From Thermohalobaculum sp038528605 (GTDB taxonomy: Bacteria; Pseudomonadota; Alphaproteobacteria; Rhodobacterales; Rhodobacteraceae): a stretch of 42,209 bases of DNA. The notes under the pieces were generated by a model. The model ran no database searches, was not told the DNA's origin, and saw only the letters and a program-made list of their open reading frames with translations. The stretch spans positions 1 through 42,209 of the forward strand of contig JBCBEP010000017.1 in the NCBI GenBank assembly GCA_038528605.1, written 5' to 3'. The position numbers were made by a program, and so were the translations under genes. Below, piece by piece: positions 17,200 to 25,737 of this stretch (the stretch's first letter is position 1; each line of letters opens with the position of its first letter).

Positions 17200-17709
17200 T
17201 CAGGCGGGTTGCTCGACGACGGTCGCGTTGGGGTCGACCGGCGGGCAGGCAACCTCGCCCGTGCGCTCGGCGCGCTCGAGATGCTCGAGGAGGCGACGGG
17301 TCTGCTCCTCGTTCGTGACCGCGGGGCCGGAAAGGCGCATCGCGGCAAGGGCCTGGCTGTCCGCCCGGGGGATGAAGTCGACGATCAGGAGGTCGTCGGT
17401 CTCGCCGGTCATGACAATGCGGCCCGAAGCACGGTCGACCAGCATGGCGTCGGCGCGCAGCACCCCGTCGAGCCAGCAGCGGGCCGCAACCTCTTCGACG
17501 AAAAGCTGCGCTTCCGGCCGGGGCAGGCCGAGCTCCACCGTAAGCTGCGAGCCCTCCGCCAGCGGGTAGGGCGGCGGGCCGGGCGGCACGTCCTCGGGCT
17601 GGTAGAGCCCGCCATCGGCGCCGCAGGCAGCGAGGCCGCCGAGGAGGGCGCCGGCGATGGCGAGGCGGCGGAGACGGCTGGGAAGAAGACCGGCGGCGGT
17701 GGACTGCAT
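17200..17709 (-). CDS. Hypothetical lipoprotein inside the purine operon
   Basis: A 169-aa protein with an Arg-rich N-region, hydrophobic core and lipobox (LRRLAIAGALLGGLAACGAD, Cys at residue 29), so it should be lipid-anchored in the envelope. After a Pro-rich linker (VPPGPPPYPL) comes an alpha/beta domain of about 110 residues with no motif I know; the end has a CPPVDPNATVV tail. It is bound tightly into the operon: its ATG is one base after the purQ stop (TGACATG) with GGAGAG inside the purQ end, and purL starts 29 bp after it. A link between this envelope protein and FGAM synthase is not obvious, so the gene may simply ride on the operon. Confidence 0.8.
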   Translation of the reverse strand: MQSTAAGLLPSRLRRLAIAGALLGGLAACGADGGLYQPEDVPPGPPPYPLAEGSQLTVELGLPRPEAQLFVEEVAARCWLDGVLRADAMLVDRASGRIVMTGETDDLLIVDFIPRADSQALAAMRLSGPAVTNEEQTRRLLEHLERAERTGEVACPPVDPNATVVEQPA

Positions 17710-17710
17710 G

Positions 17711-18421
17711 TCAGCTCTCCTGCAGGGCGGCGGTGAGGCTTTCGAAGACGAGGCGGCCGTCCGACACGCGGTCGCGCCCGCCGAGGGCGGGGTCTGCCAT
17801 CCGCTCGGGATGGGGCATCATGCCGAGCACGCGGCGATTTTCGGACAACGCGCCGGCAATTGCGCGCATGGACCCGTTGGGGTTGCTGCGCGGGCCGTCG
17901 TGCCCGTCCGGCCCCGTGTAGCGGAAGGCGATGCGGCCCTCCCCCTCCAGCCGGTCGAGCAGCGCATCGTCCGCCACGAAGCAGCCGTCGTGATGCGCGA
18001 CGGGGATGCGGATGACCTGCCCCTCACGGAGCGCGCCGGTGAAGGGCGTGGCGGTGGTCTCGCAGGCGAGGTGCACATCGCGGCAGACAAATTTCAGACC
18101 CGCGTTCCGCATGAGTGCGCCGGGCAGCAGGCCCGCCTCGATCAGCACCTGCCAGCCGTTGCAGACGCCGAGGACCAAGCCGCCGCGCTCCGCAAAGCTG
18201 CGCACGGGGCGCATGATGGGCGAATGGGCCGCGATGGCGCCGCAGCGCAGATAGTCCCCGAACGAGAACCCGCCGGGGATGGCGACGAGGTCGAGCCCCT
18301 CCGGCAGCACCGTGTCCTTGTGCCAGACCATCGTGGGTGGGCGGCCGGTAGCCTGCTCCAGCGCCACGGCCATATCACGGTCGCAGTTCGAGCCGGGGAA
18401 GACGACAACGGCGGTTCTCAT
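17711..18421 (-). CDS. purQ: Phosphoribosylformylglycinamidine synthase subunit PurQ
   Basis: The 236-aa class I glutamine amidotransferase subunit that feeds ammonia to PurL. It begins MRTAVVVFPGSNCDRDM, has the nucleophile Cys87 in LVLGVCNGWQVL, and the catalytic His and Glu in the C-terminal GMMPHPERMADP. Length is normal for bacterial PurQ. It starts 16 bp after purS and its stop is followed after one base by the lipoprotein ATG. Confidence 0.96.
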   Translation of the reverse strand: MRTAVVVFPGSNCDRDMAVALEQATGRPPTMVWHKDTVLPEGLDLVAIPGGFSFGDYLRCGAIAAHSPIMRPVRSFAERGGLVLGVCNGWQVLIEAGLLPGALMRNAGLKFVCRDVHLACETTATPFTGALREGQVIRIPVAHHDGCFVADDALLDRLEGEGRIAFRYTGPDGHDGPRSNPNGSMRAIAGALSENRRVLGMMPHPERMADPALGGRDRVSDGRLVFESLTAALQES

Positions 18422-18437
18422 GCCGGGCGCCGCATGG

Positions 18438-18677
18438 TCAGAGGACCTCGACCGAGTAATTCTCGATCACCTGGTTGGCGAGCAGCGTATCGGCCATCCG
18501 GGCGGCCGCGGCTTCGGCCCGCGCGGGGTCGGTCTCCTCGAGGTCGAGCTCGATGATCTTGCCCTGGCGCGCACCCGTGACGCCCTCGAAGCCGAGAGAG
18601 GCGAGCGCGGCTGCGATGGCCGCGCCCTGCGGATCGAGCACGCCGGGCTTCAACGTGACGGTGACACGCGCTTTCAT
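18438..18677 (-). CDS. purS: Phosphoribosylformylglycinamidine synthase subunit PurS
   Basis: A 79-aa protein of the PurS family, which bridges PurL and PurQ in the FGAM synthase complex. MKARVTVTLKPGVLDPQGAA and the later VIENYSVEVL are diagnostic. AGAGG lies about 5 bases upstream of the ATG at 18677. It is the first gene of the operon. The 137 bp up to the convergent-side ceramidase gene (18678-18814) carry no gene that I can support. Confidence 0.95.
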   Translation of the reverse strand: MKARVTVTLKPGVLDPQGAAIAAALASLGFEGVTGARQGKIIELDLEETDPARAEAAAARMADTLLANQVIENYSVEVL

Positions 18678-18814
18678 GAGAACCTCTCGTCGCCTGAGGT
18701 GGTGGTAGCGCCGGGGGCGCGTGCGAGCAAGGCGCCGCGTGAGCGAACGAGATGAAACGCACGGGCCTGTGGCCGGCGATGCGCCTTGCGCCGTTCGCTT
18801 GGGGACTTCAGCCG

Positions 18815-19522
18815 TCAGGCGGCTGCCGGCGGTGCGGATGGTTCCGTGTCCCGCCGGTGCCGCACGAGCGTGTAGATCAGGAAGCCGAGGAGCGTGCCGT
18901 TGCAGATGTGCCAGGCGAAATGCGTGCCCGTCGGGAACTCCATGCAGACCGGCTGGTCGAGCGCGCGGAAGGTGAGCGACACCGCAAAGAGCGCCCCGCC
19001 GGCCACCAGGTTGGGGCCTGCCGCATTCCCTGCGCGCCAGAGATAGGCGCCGACGCCGAGCAGCATGAGCAGGGCCGGGACGTAGGAAACCGACCCGCCG
19101 ATGAGCGGCAGCAGGATCGGCCGGAGCGCCGCGGATGTGGCCGGCAGCGCGAAGAGCAGGATCACCACCGCCACGGTGGTTCCGAGGCGCGAGAGCCCCA
19201 CGAAGTACCGCATCGCCGCCGCGAAGTAAGCGATGATGAAGATCATGATCGGGATCGTGTCCGTCATCGCCGCCCACACGGTCGCGAACGTGTGGAACAG
19301 GAACGACCCGATGCCGATGACGGTGAGGTTGATCAGCAGGAACCCGACTGCAAAATCGATCCGGCCGCGCCGCTTGGCGTAATCGAACGCGATGGCGGCG
19401 GCGATCAGAAACGCCATGTTCGTCACCGCGTTCACGGGCTCGGCCCAGAACGCTTCCGACACCCGCTCGCAATAGCCATCGATCCGGCGTACGAGGTTTG
19501 CTGCCCAGGCCTCTTGTCCCAT
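18815..19522 (-). CDS. Ceramidase-domain integral membrane protein
   Basis: A 235-aa protein with about seven membrane helices of the alkaline ceramidase/PAQR-like hydrolase family. The signature residues are present: E and N in EPVNAVTNMAF, S-x-x-x-H in IGSFLFHTFATVW, the Asp in TDTIPI, and the zinc-type pair H-x3-H in THFAWHICNG. Eukaryotic relatives hydrolyse ceramide; most alphaproteobacterial members have no proven substrate. The ribosome site is weak. It lies divergent from the MFS gene and upstream of purS on the same strand, but the 137-bp gap suggests separate expression. Confidence 0.8.
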   Translation of the reverse strand: MGQEAWAANLVRRIDGYCERVSEAFWAEPVNAVTNMAFLIAAAIAFDYAKRRGRIDFAVGFLLINLTVIGIGSFLFHTFATVWAAMTDTIPIMIFIIAYFAAAMRYFVGLSRLGTTVAVVILLFALPATSAALRPILLPLIGGSVSYVPALLMLLGVGAYLWRAGNAAGPNLVAGGALFAVSLTFRALDQPVCMEFPTGTHFAWHICNGTLLGFLIYTLVRHRRDTEPSAPPAAA

Positions 19523-19623
19523 GCCGCGCTACTTAGGCGGCCCTCGCGTCGCGCCAAGCTCTCGCGGACGCGGCGGTTGCATCTTGGGATGGGTGTCTGG
19601 GGTGCTTTGCGGGGAGTGATGCG

Positions 19624-20817
19624 GTGACGGCGTGGCGGCTTCTGGCGGTGCTCTTTGCGGCGCGCGCGGCGATGGCTTTCCAGTTCCAGTCGGCAGCAGC
19701 CCTGAGCCCCTACCTCGCCGAGCGGCATGGCGCAGATCTGGGTGCGATCGGGCTCCTCATCGGTCTCTACCTCGCGCCGGGGCTGGTGGCCGCCTATCCG
19801 GGTGGCAGGATCGGGCGGCGTTTCGGCGAGCGGCAGGTGGTGCTCTTCGGGCTGGTGCTGATGGCCGCGGGCGGGATCGTCGCCGCGCTGCCGGCAGGCT
19901 GGGGCATGCAGCTTGCCGCTCGGGTGCTGGCAGGCGCAGGGGGATTGCTCCTCAACATTCTGATGTCGAAGATGGTCGCGGATGCCTTCGCCGGGGGGCG
20001 GCTGGCGACGGCGATGGGGATATTCGTCAATTCCTGGCCCGTGGGCATCGCCCTCGCACTTCTCGTCCTGCCCCCGGTGGCGGAGGGGGCGGGGCTTGGT
20101 GCGGCGCTGTGGCTGGTGGCGGGGCTCGTGGTCGCGGGGCTCATCGTCTTCGCTCTCGGCACCCGGCCACGCGCGGAGGTCCCTGCCGCCGTCGCCGCGC
20201 CGCCTGTCGGGCGCCTTGCTGGGCCGGCACTGGCAGGGGCCGTGCTGACGGGGGCGGTCTGGGGGCTCTATAACGGCGCGCTCGGCATGGTCTTCGGCTT
20301 CGGCCCGGCGCTTCTGGCCGAGCGTGGCTGGGCCCCCGTCCCCGCCGGACAGATGACAAGCGCCGTGCTCTGGCTCGTCGCGCTCAGCGTGCCGCTGGGG
20401 GGATGGCTAGCCGACCGCACGGGCCGGCGGGACACGGTCCTGTGGGGCGGCCTCGGCGCCTTCGCGCTGCTGTTGGTGCTGGGCGCGGTGAGCGGCGCGG
20501 AGGCTGGTGTGGCCGCGGTGGCGATCTTCCTGGCGATCGGGCTGGTCAGCGGTCTGCCGGCGGGCCCGATCATGAGCCTGCCCGCAGGCGTGCTGCCGCC
20601 GCCCGTGCGGGCGGAGGGGATGGGTGTGTTCTTCACGCTCTTCTACCTGGGCACCATGGGCGGGCCATTGGTGGCGGGCTGGCTAAGCGACCTTTCCGGA
20701 TCGGCGGCGGCTTCATTCCTGCTGGGAGCGGGAATGCTGCTGTTCTGCTTCCCTCTGCTGGTGGCAGCACGGCGCATGGCCGCGCGGGTTTCGGCGATGG
20801 AGGCTCACTCGGCGTAG
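19624..20817 (+). CDS. Major facilitator superfamily transporter
   Basis: A 397-aa protein with 12 predicted TM helices. The MFS loop motif is seen between helices 2 and 3 (YPGGRIGRRFGERQ) and again in the second half (GGWLADRTGRRDTV). The substrate cannot be told. The start is GTG at 19624 with GGGGAG upstream; an ATG five bases earlier is out of frame and stops at once. The 3' end overlaps the convergent DUF3592-type gene by 13 bp. Confidence 0.88.
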   Translation: MTAWRLLAVLFAARAAMAFQFQSAAALSPYLAERHGADLGAIGLLIGLYLAPGLVAAYPGGRIGRRFGERQVVLFGLVLMAAGGIVAALPAGWGMQLAARVLAGAGGLLLNILMSKMVADAFAGGRLATAMGIFVNSWPVGIALALLVLPPVAEGAGLGAALWLVAGLVVAGLIVFALGTRPRAEVPAAVAAPPVGRLAGPALAGAVLTGAVWGLYNGALGMVFGFGPALLAERGWAPVPAGQMTSAVLWLVALSVPLGGWLADRTGRRDTVLWGGLGAFALLLVLGAVSGAEAGVAAVAIFLAIGLVSGLPAGPIMSLPAGVLPPPVRAEGMGVFFTLFYLGTMGGPLVAGWLSDLSGSAAASFLLGAGMLLFCFPLLVAARRMAARVSAMEAHSA

Positions 20818-21209
20818 AGCGCGACCGCGCCGAGGGCGACGAGAGGCGCGAACATCAGGGGCACGCTCGCCCCGTCCCACCGGTCCCGCACCACCCGGCC
20901 CGAGCGGGGATTGCGGATTAGCGTGATGCGGTCGCCGGGCACCAGCGGGTGCTTGCGCACATCGATCTGCACCGGGGCCTCCCGAGGTTTCTCCTCGTCG
21001 AGCAACCGATAGGCCACCGCGTGGGTGTTGGAGGCAAGCGTCCGACGGCTGGCAACGCCCAGCACCTCCGCCTCCACGGGCTCCCAGTCCGCCCGCCAGC
21101 GCCACACGAGCAGCGGGGTGCAGGCGATGGACAGCGCAAGGAGAAGGATCAGCGCCGTCGTCGGCCCGCGGCCAAGCGTGTCGGCAATCGACTGCAGGAA
21201 GCCGAGCAT
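20805..21209 (-). CDS. DUF3592-like membrane protein
   Basis: A 134-aa protein with a TM segment near the N-terminus (TTALILLLALSIACTPLLVW, about 17-36), an extracytoplasmic beta-domain (WEPVEAEVLGV, AVAYRLLDEEK, GDRITLIRNPRSGRVV) and a C-terminal TM helix. This is the layout of DUF3592 proteins; their function is unknown. It lies 30 bp after purC on the same strand and may be read from the purC transcript. Confidence 0.75.
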   Translation of the reverse strand: MLGFLQSIADTLGRGPTTALILLLALSIACTPLLVWRWRADWEPVEAEVLGVASRRTLASNTHAVAYRLLDEEKPREAPVQIDVRKHPLVPGDRITLIRNPRSGRVVRDRWDGASVPLMFAPLVALGAVALYAE

Positions 21210-21239
21210 GCCGTCTGCCCCTTCGACCGCGGCGCCAGA

Positions 21240-22004
21240 TTAGTGGACGAGCTTGGGGCCCTGCTTCGGAACCTGGCCATTCTCGGGGAGAATGCCGAGG
21301 CGCTTGGCCACCTCCGTGTAGGCGTCCGTCAGGTTGCCGAGGTCGCGGCGGAACACGTCCTTGTCGAGCTTCTGACCGGTCTTCATGTCCCACAGGCGGC
21401 AGGAATCCGGGCTGATCTCGTCGGCCACGATGATCCGCTGGTAGTCACCTTCCCAGATCCGGCCCGTCTCGATCTTGAAGTCCACGAGCTTGATGCCGAC
21501 GCCGGTGAAGAGGCCGGAGAGGAAGTCGTTCACCCGGAGCGCGAGAGACACGATGTCGTCGATGTCCTGCTGCGCCGCCCAGTTGAAGGCGATGATGTGC
21601 TCTTCGGAGACGATCGGGTCCCCGAGCTTGTCGTCCTTGTAGTAGAACTCGATGATCGGACGGGGCAGCGCCGTCCCTTCCTCGATCCCGAGGCGCTTCG
21701 ACATGGAGCCGGCGGCCACGTTGCGCACCACCACCTCGAGCGGAATGATCTCGCAGGCGCGGATCAGCTGCTCGCGCATGTTGATGCGGCGGATGAAGTG
21801 GTTGGGAATGCCGATCGCCGAGAGCGACGTCATGATGTGCTCGGAGATGCGGTTGTTGAGCACGCCCTTGCCGTCGACGATCTCGTGCTTCTCCGCGTTG
21901 AACGCGGTCGCATCGTCCTTGAAATACTGCACGAGGGTGCCCGGCTCAGGCCCCTCATACAGGATCTTCGCCTTGCCTTCGTAGACCAGTCGGCGGCGGG
22001 CCAT
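21240..22004 (-). CDS. purC: Phosphoribosylaminoimidazole-succinocarboxamide synthase
   Basis: The 254-aa SAICAR synthetase, which joins aspartate to CAIR with ATP in purine synthesis. It has RRRLVYEGKAKILYEG at the N-terminus, the signature PLEVVVRNVAAGSMSKRLG, and the second signature LVDFKIETGR. The ATG at 22004 is preceded by GGAGAG at good spacing; a further upstream ATG (22040) would add 12 unlikely residues. In related genomes purC is often close to the ATPase zeta gene and purSQL; here purS-purL lie 3 kb away and zeta is beyond an envelope-protein group. Confidence 0.96.
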   Translation of the reverse strand: MARRRLVYEGKAKILYEGPEPGTLVQYFKDDATAFNAEKHEIVDGKGVLNNRISEHIMTSLSAIGIPNHFIRRINMREQLIRACEIIPLEVVVRNVAAGSMSKRLGIEEGTALPRPIIEFYYKDDKLGDPIVSEEHIIAFNWAAQQDIDDIVSLALRVNDFLSGLFTGVGIKLVDFKIETGRIWEGDYQRIIVADEISPDSCRLWDMKTGQKLDKDVFRRDLGNLTDAYTEVAKRLGILPENGQVPKQGPKLVH

Positions 22005-22168
22005 GACACTCTCCGTTGACGGCGCTCGAATGGGCGCCACAAGCCAACGCGCTGCGGCGTATGCCGCGGCGACGCTGTGCGGGTATAGGGTCCCCTCTGC
22101 GGAATTCCAAGGGCAGGAACGCAGGCCGTTGCGGGCCGGCGATCACGCGGCGGCGGGCGTTTCGGGCC

Positions 22169-22576
22169 TTACTCGACGCTGAAGGGCAGGGCGGTGACCA
22201 TGGGCTCGACGCGCACGCGAACGCCCGTATCCGTTACCGCCATGGCCTCCGCCCGGGCAGCGCGGCTCTCGGCGCGGCGGGCGCGTGCCTCCGCAGCGTC
22301 TGCTCGTGCCTCGGCTGCGCGCACACGCTCCTCGGCGCTGAGCGCCCGCTCGCGGCCCTCCGCAGGCTCTGCGGGACCGAGATCGTCGTCCGAGCCGCCG
22401 TAGAGCGTGAAGACGCCAGCCTCGCCGCTGAAGAGGCCGGGCGGGCAATCCGCACAGCTGTCGTAGCTTCGGGAGGCGTATTGCTCCTTGGGGATGATCA
22501 CCCCCTCGCAACCCGCAAGAACCAGCACGAGGCTGGCGGCGATGTGGGGCGCCCGAAATGCTTGGAAACAGGACAT
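22169..22576 (-). CDS. Hypothetical lipoprotein with Ala/Arg/Glu-rich coiled coil
   Basis: A 135-aa protein: signal peptide with lipobox LVLAGC (Cys about 22), then a short Cys-containing part (YDSCADCPPGLF), a linker, and a charged helix of about 45 residues built on AEARADAAEARARRAES-like heptads, which should form a coiled coil. The ATG at 22576 gives a normal signal peptide; the frame is open to 22669. It lies downstream of the porin gene on the same strand. The layout is like small outer-membrane or peptidoglycan-tether lipoproteins, but no family is recognised. Confidence 0.68.
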   Translation of the reverse strand: MSCFQAFRAPHIAASLVLVLAGCEGVIIPKEQYASRSYDSCADCPPGLFSGEAGVFTLYGGSDDDLGPAEPAEGRERALSAEERVRAAEARADAAEARARRAESRAARAEAMAVTDTGVRVRVEPMVTALPFSVE

Positions 22577-22671
22577 GATCGCTCCGTCGTCGAACCGAGG
22601 CGCTGGGCGCACCGGCAGGGTAGGCGGCCGTTGGCAGGATCGCCGGCAGGCCGCCCGTTGTCGATGCAAAA

Positions 22672-24000
22672 TCAGAAGCGCACCCGCGCGCCCGACCAGA
22701 TGACGAACAGGCCGTCCGGGTCGGCGATCCGATCACCGGTGTCCCCGTCGTAAAGGTCCTGGACGTCGTAGTACCGCGCGCCGAGATAGGCCTCCATGCC
22801 GAGCGGCTTGATGACCTGGACGACGCCACCGCCAAACGACTGCGCTTTGGGCAGATCGCCTGCGGGAGAGGCGAAATCGTCGTTGTTCCGGCCGTTGAAG
22901 TAATCGACGACGAAACGCGTCTCGCCGATGTCCCCACCCACCAGGTTTTCGAGGAGGTTGGTCTCGTAGCCACCGGAGACGTAGAAGAAGCGCGGATCAT
23001 TGGTGCTGCCACCGTCCTCCGACTGCACGCCGCCAGCGAAGGAAAGGCTGAAGCCGGCAACCTTACCGCCGACCGAGCCGACGAAGACATCGGCGTCTTC
23101 CTCGCCGCGATAGCCGAAGCCGCCGCCAACTTCGAAGCTGTCGAACTCGCCGTCGTAGCGGATCGAAGCGTCGGGGCGGATGCGATCGTCCTGCCGGGCG
23201 GAGACCTGGACGTTCAGACCTTCGACGAAGAGATCCGGCGTCTCGTAGTAGATGCGGCTCGTACGCTCGCCATCGAGGTTGTTGAAGAAGTCGTCGACCT
23301 CGGGGATGAGCTCGAAGCCTGGCGTGCTGGAGCTGAATTCGAGGCCGCCTGCAGGATCGTCGACATCGGACTGCGCAACGCAGCAGGAGGTGCCGTGCAG
23401 ATCGAATTCCGCGACCTCCTCGGTGGCCGTGTTGCTGAAGCCGATGCTGAATTCGCCGTAGCTGGGGTGATTTACATACCAATGCGCGTGGCGGACATCG
23501 AGGAAGTCTTCTCCATCGGCCGGGCTGGTGCCGACAGGGCCGCTGTCGGTGAAGCTGAATTCGTCGGTCGAGTTGACCTCGAAGGTGGCTTCGAGCCGCA
23601 CGCCGGACGTCCACTCGTTCCAATCATACTCGCCGCGCAGGCCGAAGCGGGAACCCGAGTTGTCGTTGTCGGCGATGAAGACTTTGCTGTCGTTGCCATT
23701 GTCGGCGAAGAAGACGCCCTGGTTGATCCGGCCGGAGACCTCGAGCCGCACATTGCTGCGGTCGGGTGTCACGCGGGGCTCCGGGATCGCGGCAATCTCC
23801 TCCTCGGTCTGGGCCTGTTTCGCCTCGAGCTCCTGAATGCGCTCCAGAGCGGCCTGCAGATCGCGCTGCGACTGTGCAACCTGCTCGCGAAGCGCCTCGA
23901 GTTCGCTGCGAACCGACTGAGCCGCCGCAGGCATGGGTAGAGCGAGCAGTGCGACGGTGAGAATGGCGGCTGCTCTGAAGAGAATGGCTGAGTGTCTCAT
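22672..24000 (-). CDS. Porin-like outer-membrane beta-barrel with N-terminal coiled coil
   Basis: A 442-aa protein with a signal peptide (about 1-26, ending PMPAAAQS), then a coiled coil of about 45 residues (LEALREQVAQSQRDLQAALE) and a beta-barrel of alternating strands typical of porins: LEVSGRINQGVFFADNG, SRFGLRGEYDW and the final strand ending FVIWSGARVRF, with the C-terminal Phe needed for barrel assembly. A loop contains a Cys pair (HGTSCCVAQ). The N-terminal coiled coil is found in some outer-membrane proteins that tie the membrane to the wall. Solute specificity is unknown. Confidence 0.8.
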   Translation of the reverse strand: MRHSAILFRAAAILTVALLALPMPAAAQSVRSELEALREQVAQSQRDLQAALERIQELEAKQAQTEEEIAAIPEPRVTPDRSNVRLEVSGRINQGVFFADNGNDSKVFIADNDNSGSRFGLRGEYDWNEWTSGVRLEATFEVNSTDEFSFTDSGPVGTSPADGEDFLDVRHAHWYVNHPSYGEFSIGFSNTATEEVAEFDLHGTSCCVAQSDVDDPAGGLEFSSSTPGFELIPEVDDFFNNLDGERTSRIYYETPDLFVEGLNVQVSARQDDRIRPDASIRYDGEFDSFEVGGGFGYRGEEDADVFVGSVGGKVAGFSLSFAGGVQSEDGGSTNDPRFFYVSGGYETNLLENLVGGDIGETRFVVDYFNGRNNDDFASPAGDLPKAQSFGGGVVQVIKPLGMEAYLGARYYDVQDLYDGDTGDRIADPDGLFVIWSGARVRF

Positions 24001-24115
24001 GGCGAACTGTCCCTGATCGTGACGCCGGTCCGGGGCGGGGGCGGCGCGTTGGCGAGACGGGCCCGCGGGGCCCATTCCCTTTTCGTGGGCGACGAGCGGG
24101 GCCTGGCGCCGGCGC

Positions 24116-24976
24116 TCAGCGGATAGCGGCCAAGGCGGCATCGACCTCGGCGGCGCGGCCGGCCCAGATTGCGACCTGGCGGTTGTAGACGAGCCGGACC
24201 TGATCGCCGGTCTCGACCACGGGGTCGTCCTTTCCGAGGGGCACGAGCGCGTAGCGCACCTGCTCCTCCCCGAAACCGCGGGCCTCGAGCGCGCGCTCGA
24301 CGGTCCTGGCCCGGCGCTCCGAAAGCGCGGCATTGGTGGCTGTAGTGCCGACCGTGTCGGCGCGGTCGACCACAACGATGGCCTCGGGCCGCTCTGCCGC
24401 GAGCACATCGGCAACGCTGTCGAGCACCGGATCGGACCAGCGGTTCAGCCCCGCTTCCCCGAACTCGAACAGCACGACGCCCTTCATTGCCGGCGCCGGC
24501 CGGAAGCCGAGAGTCTCGCGGATGCGGGCCATTTCAGACTGCAGGAAGTCGCGGCAGGTATTGCCGGCGGCCATTGCGCCGAGTGCTGCAGCCGCTGCCC
24601 AGCAGTCGTATTTCACCTGAGCGTTTGCGGCGTTGATCGGAAGGTAGACGCGGGCGCCGCCGTCGAGAACCTGGAGGAGCGCGGCGTGGTCCTCGGCAAC
24701 CTGCGCGAACACCTCGGCATCCTCGATGGTGTCGGGTGTCGGGGCGATGGGCGCAACGGCACGGCCGGCCGCAGCGGCTGCCGCCTTCTCCTTGAAGGCC
24801 GCCGCCGATTCGGGAGCCCGCTCGAGAAACGGGTTGGCGAAGCTGCTATAGGCTGTTGCCAGTTCCGCGGGAAACGTCGGGGCGTTCGCCAGCGGTGAAA
24901 GAGTCGGGTCGATCGGGCTCGCCGCAAGTGGCGCCGAAAGTATTGACAAAAAGACAATAAGCCCGTGCGCACGCAT
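24116..24976 (-). CDS. OmpA-family protein with C-terminal peptidoglycan-binding-like domain
   Basis: A 286-aa secreted protein (signal peptide about 1-20, MRAHGLIVFLSILSAPLAAS). The middle is a helical Ala-rich part; the end (about 170-286) is an OmpA-type domain with LFEFGEAGLN, the binding Asp in RADTVGTTATNAALSERRAR (Asp and Arg that hold diaminopimelate in known OmpA proteins) and VPLGKDDPV. The ATG at 24976 is 6 bases after GGAG; ATGs at 24982 and 25036 are also in frame but worse placed. Upstream of the porin on the same strand, 115 bp apart, it may form an envelope operon with it. Confidence 0.8.
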   Translation of the reverse strand: MRAHGLIVFLSILSAPLAASPIDPTLSPLANAPTFPAELATAYSSFANPFLERAPESAAAFKEKAAAAAAGRAVAPIAPTPDTIEDAEVFAQVAEDHAALLQVLDGGARVYLPINAANAQVKYDCWAAAAALGAMAAGNTCRDFLQSEMARIRETLGFRPAPAMKGVVLFEFGEAGLNRWSDPVLDSVADVLAAERPEAIVVVDRADTVGTTATNAALSERRARTVERALEARGFGEEQVRYALVPLGKDDPVVETGDQVRLVYNRQVAIWAGRAAEVDAALAAIR

Positions 24977-25263
24977 CGCCATCTCCACAAGAGAAGAGCC
25001 AATGAGTCTCGAAGACATTGAGAGCGTGCCGTCCAATTATGTCTCGAATTGCTCGATCTCTTTAAGGTTGTATGACGCCGACAGGGTCGTAACAGATGCG
25101 TGAGGACTTATGCATACAATAATAATCATTGAATCTAGAAGTTTTATACTTGACGCAATCGTCACACTGACCTGGCGCATTGTGTGGAGCAGGTCTTCGT
25201 CCTTATGGTCCGCCCGCAGCACACCGGACGGCGTCCGACGGCCGGGACCAGAGGAGAACGGGA
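24977..25263. promoter_or_regulatory. AT-rich divergent promoter region
   Basis: This 287-bp gap between the OmpA-like gene (minus) and the zeta-subunit gene (plus) is the most AT-rich stretch of the window (for example CAATAATAATCATTGAATC near 25117-25135). It holds TATACT (25145-25150) and a dyad TGACG-CAAT-CGTCA (25151-25164). It should contain promoters for both sides, but I cannot fix the exact -35/-10 pairs. No gene is seen in it. Confidence 0.45.
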
Positions 25264-25596
25264 ATGAGCACATTCGACGACCGCGAGAAGGCGTTCGAGA
25301 ACAAGTATGCGCATGACGCGGAGATGCAGTGGAAGGCCGAGGCGCGGCGCAACCGGCTGCTGGGCGAGTGGGCGGCCCGCGAGATGGGCATGACCGACCC
25401 GGCCGAGATCGAAGCCTATGGCAAGGCCGTGGTGAAGGCCGATTTCGAGGAAGCCGGCGATGGCGACGTGGTGCGCAAGTTGCTCGGCGATTTTGAGGCG
25501 CGGGCAATCGGCATCGACGAGCCTGCCCTCCGCGCGAAGATGGTGGAGCTTCTGGCCGAGGCGAAGAACCAGCTGATGGGCGAGATCGGCAACTGA
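25264..25596 (+). CDS. F1F0-ATPase inhibitor zeta subunit (DUF1476)
   Basis: A 110-aa, all-helical protein of the DUF1476 family, known in Paracoccus as the zeta subunit that inhibits F1-ATPase hydrolysis. FDDREKAFENKYAHDAEMQ and RNRLLGEWAA at the N-terminus are typical of the inhibitory segment. AGAGGAGAAC lies before the ATG. It is single, with a GC-rich hairpin after it (25658-25686). In related genomes it is often next to purC; here an envelope-protein group separates them. Confidence 0.9.
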   Translation: MSTFDDREKAFENKYAHDAEMQWKAEARRNRLLGEWAAREMGMTDPAEIEAYGKAVVKADFEEAGDGDVVRKLLGDFEARAIGIDEPALRAKMVELLAEAKNQLMGEIGN

Positions 25597-25657
25597 CGTC
25601 TCGCACCCGCTCCCGCCCCGACCCCGCCCCCCCGGCCCGCCGGTGCCCCTCCTGTGC

Positions 25658-25686
25658 CCCGCCCGCGCGGTTCGGCCGCGGGCGGG
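25658..25686 (+). terminator. GC-rich hairpin, possible terminator
   Basis: CCCGCCCGC (25658-25666) pairs with GCGGGCGGG (25678-25686), a 9-bp perfect stem with an 11-base loop, in the 141-bp gap between the zeta gene and the photolyase gene. There is only a weak T-run (TCTTTG) downstream, so termination is uncertain. Confidence 0.35.
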
Positions 25687-25737
25687 CGGGTCCCGGCGGG
25701 TCTTTGACGGCAGGGCGCGGCGGGGCATCTCTGCCTC

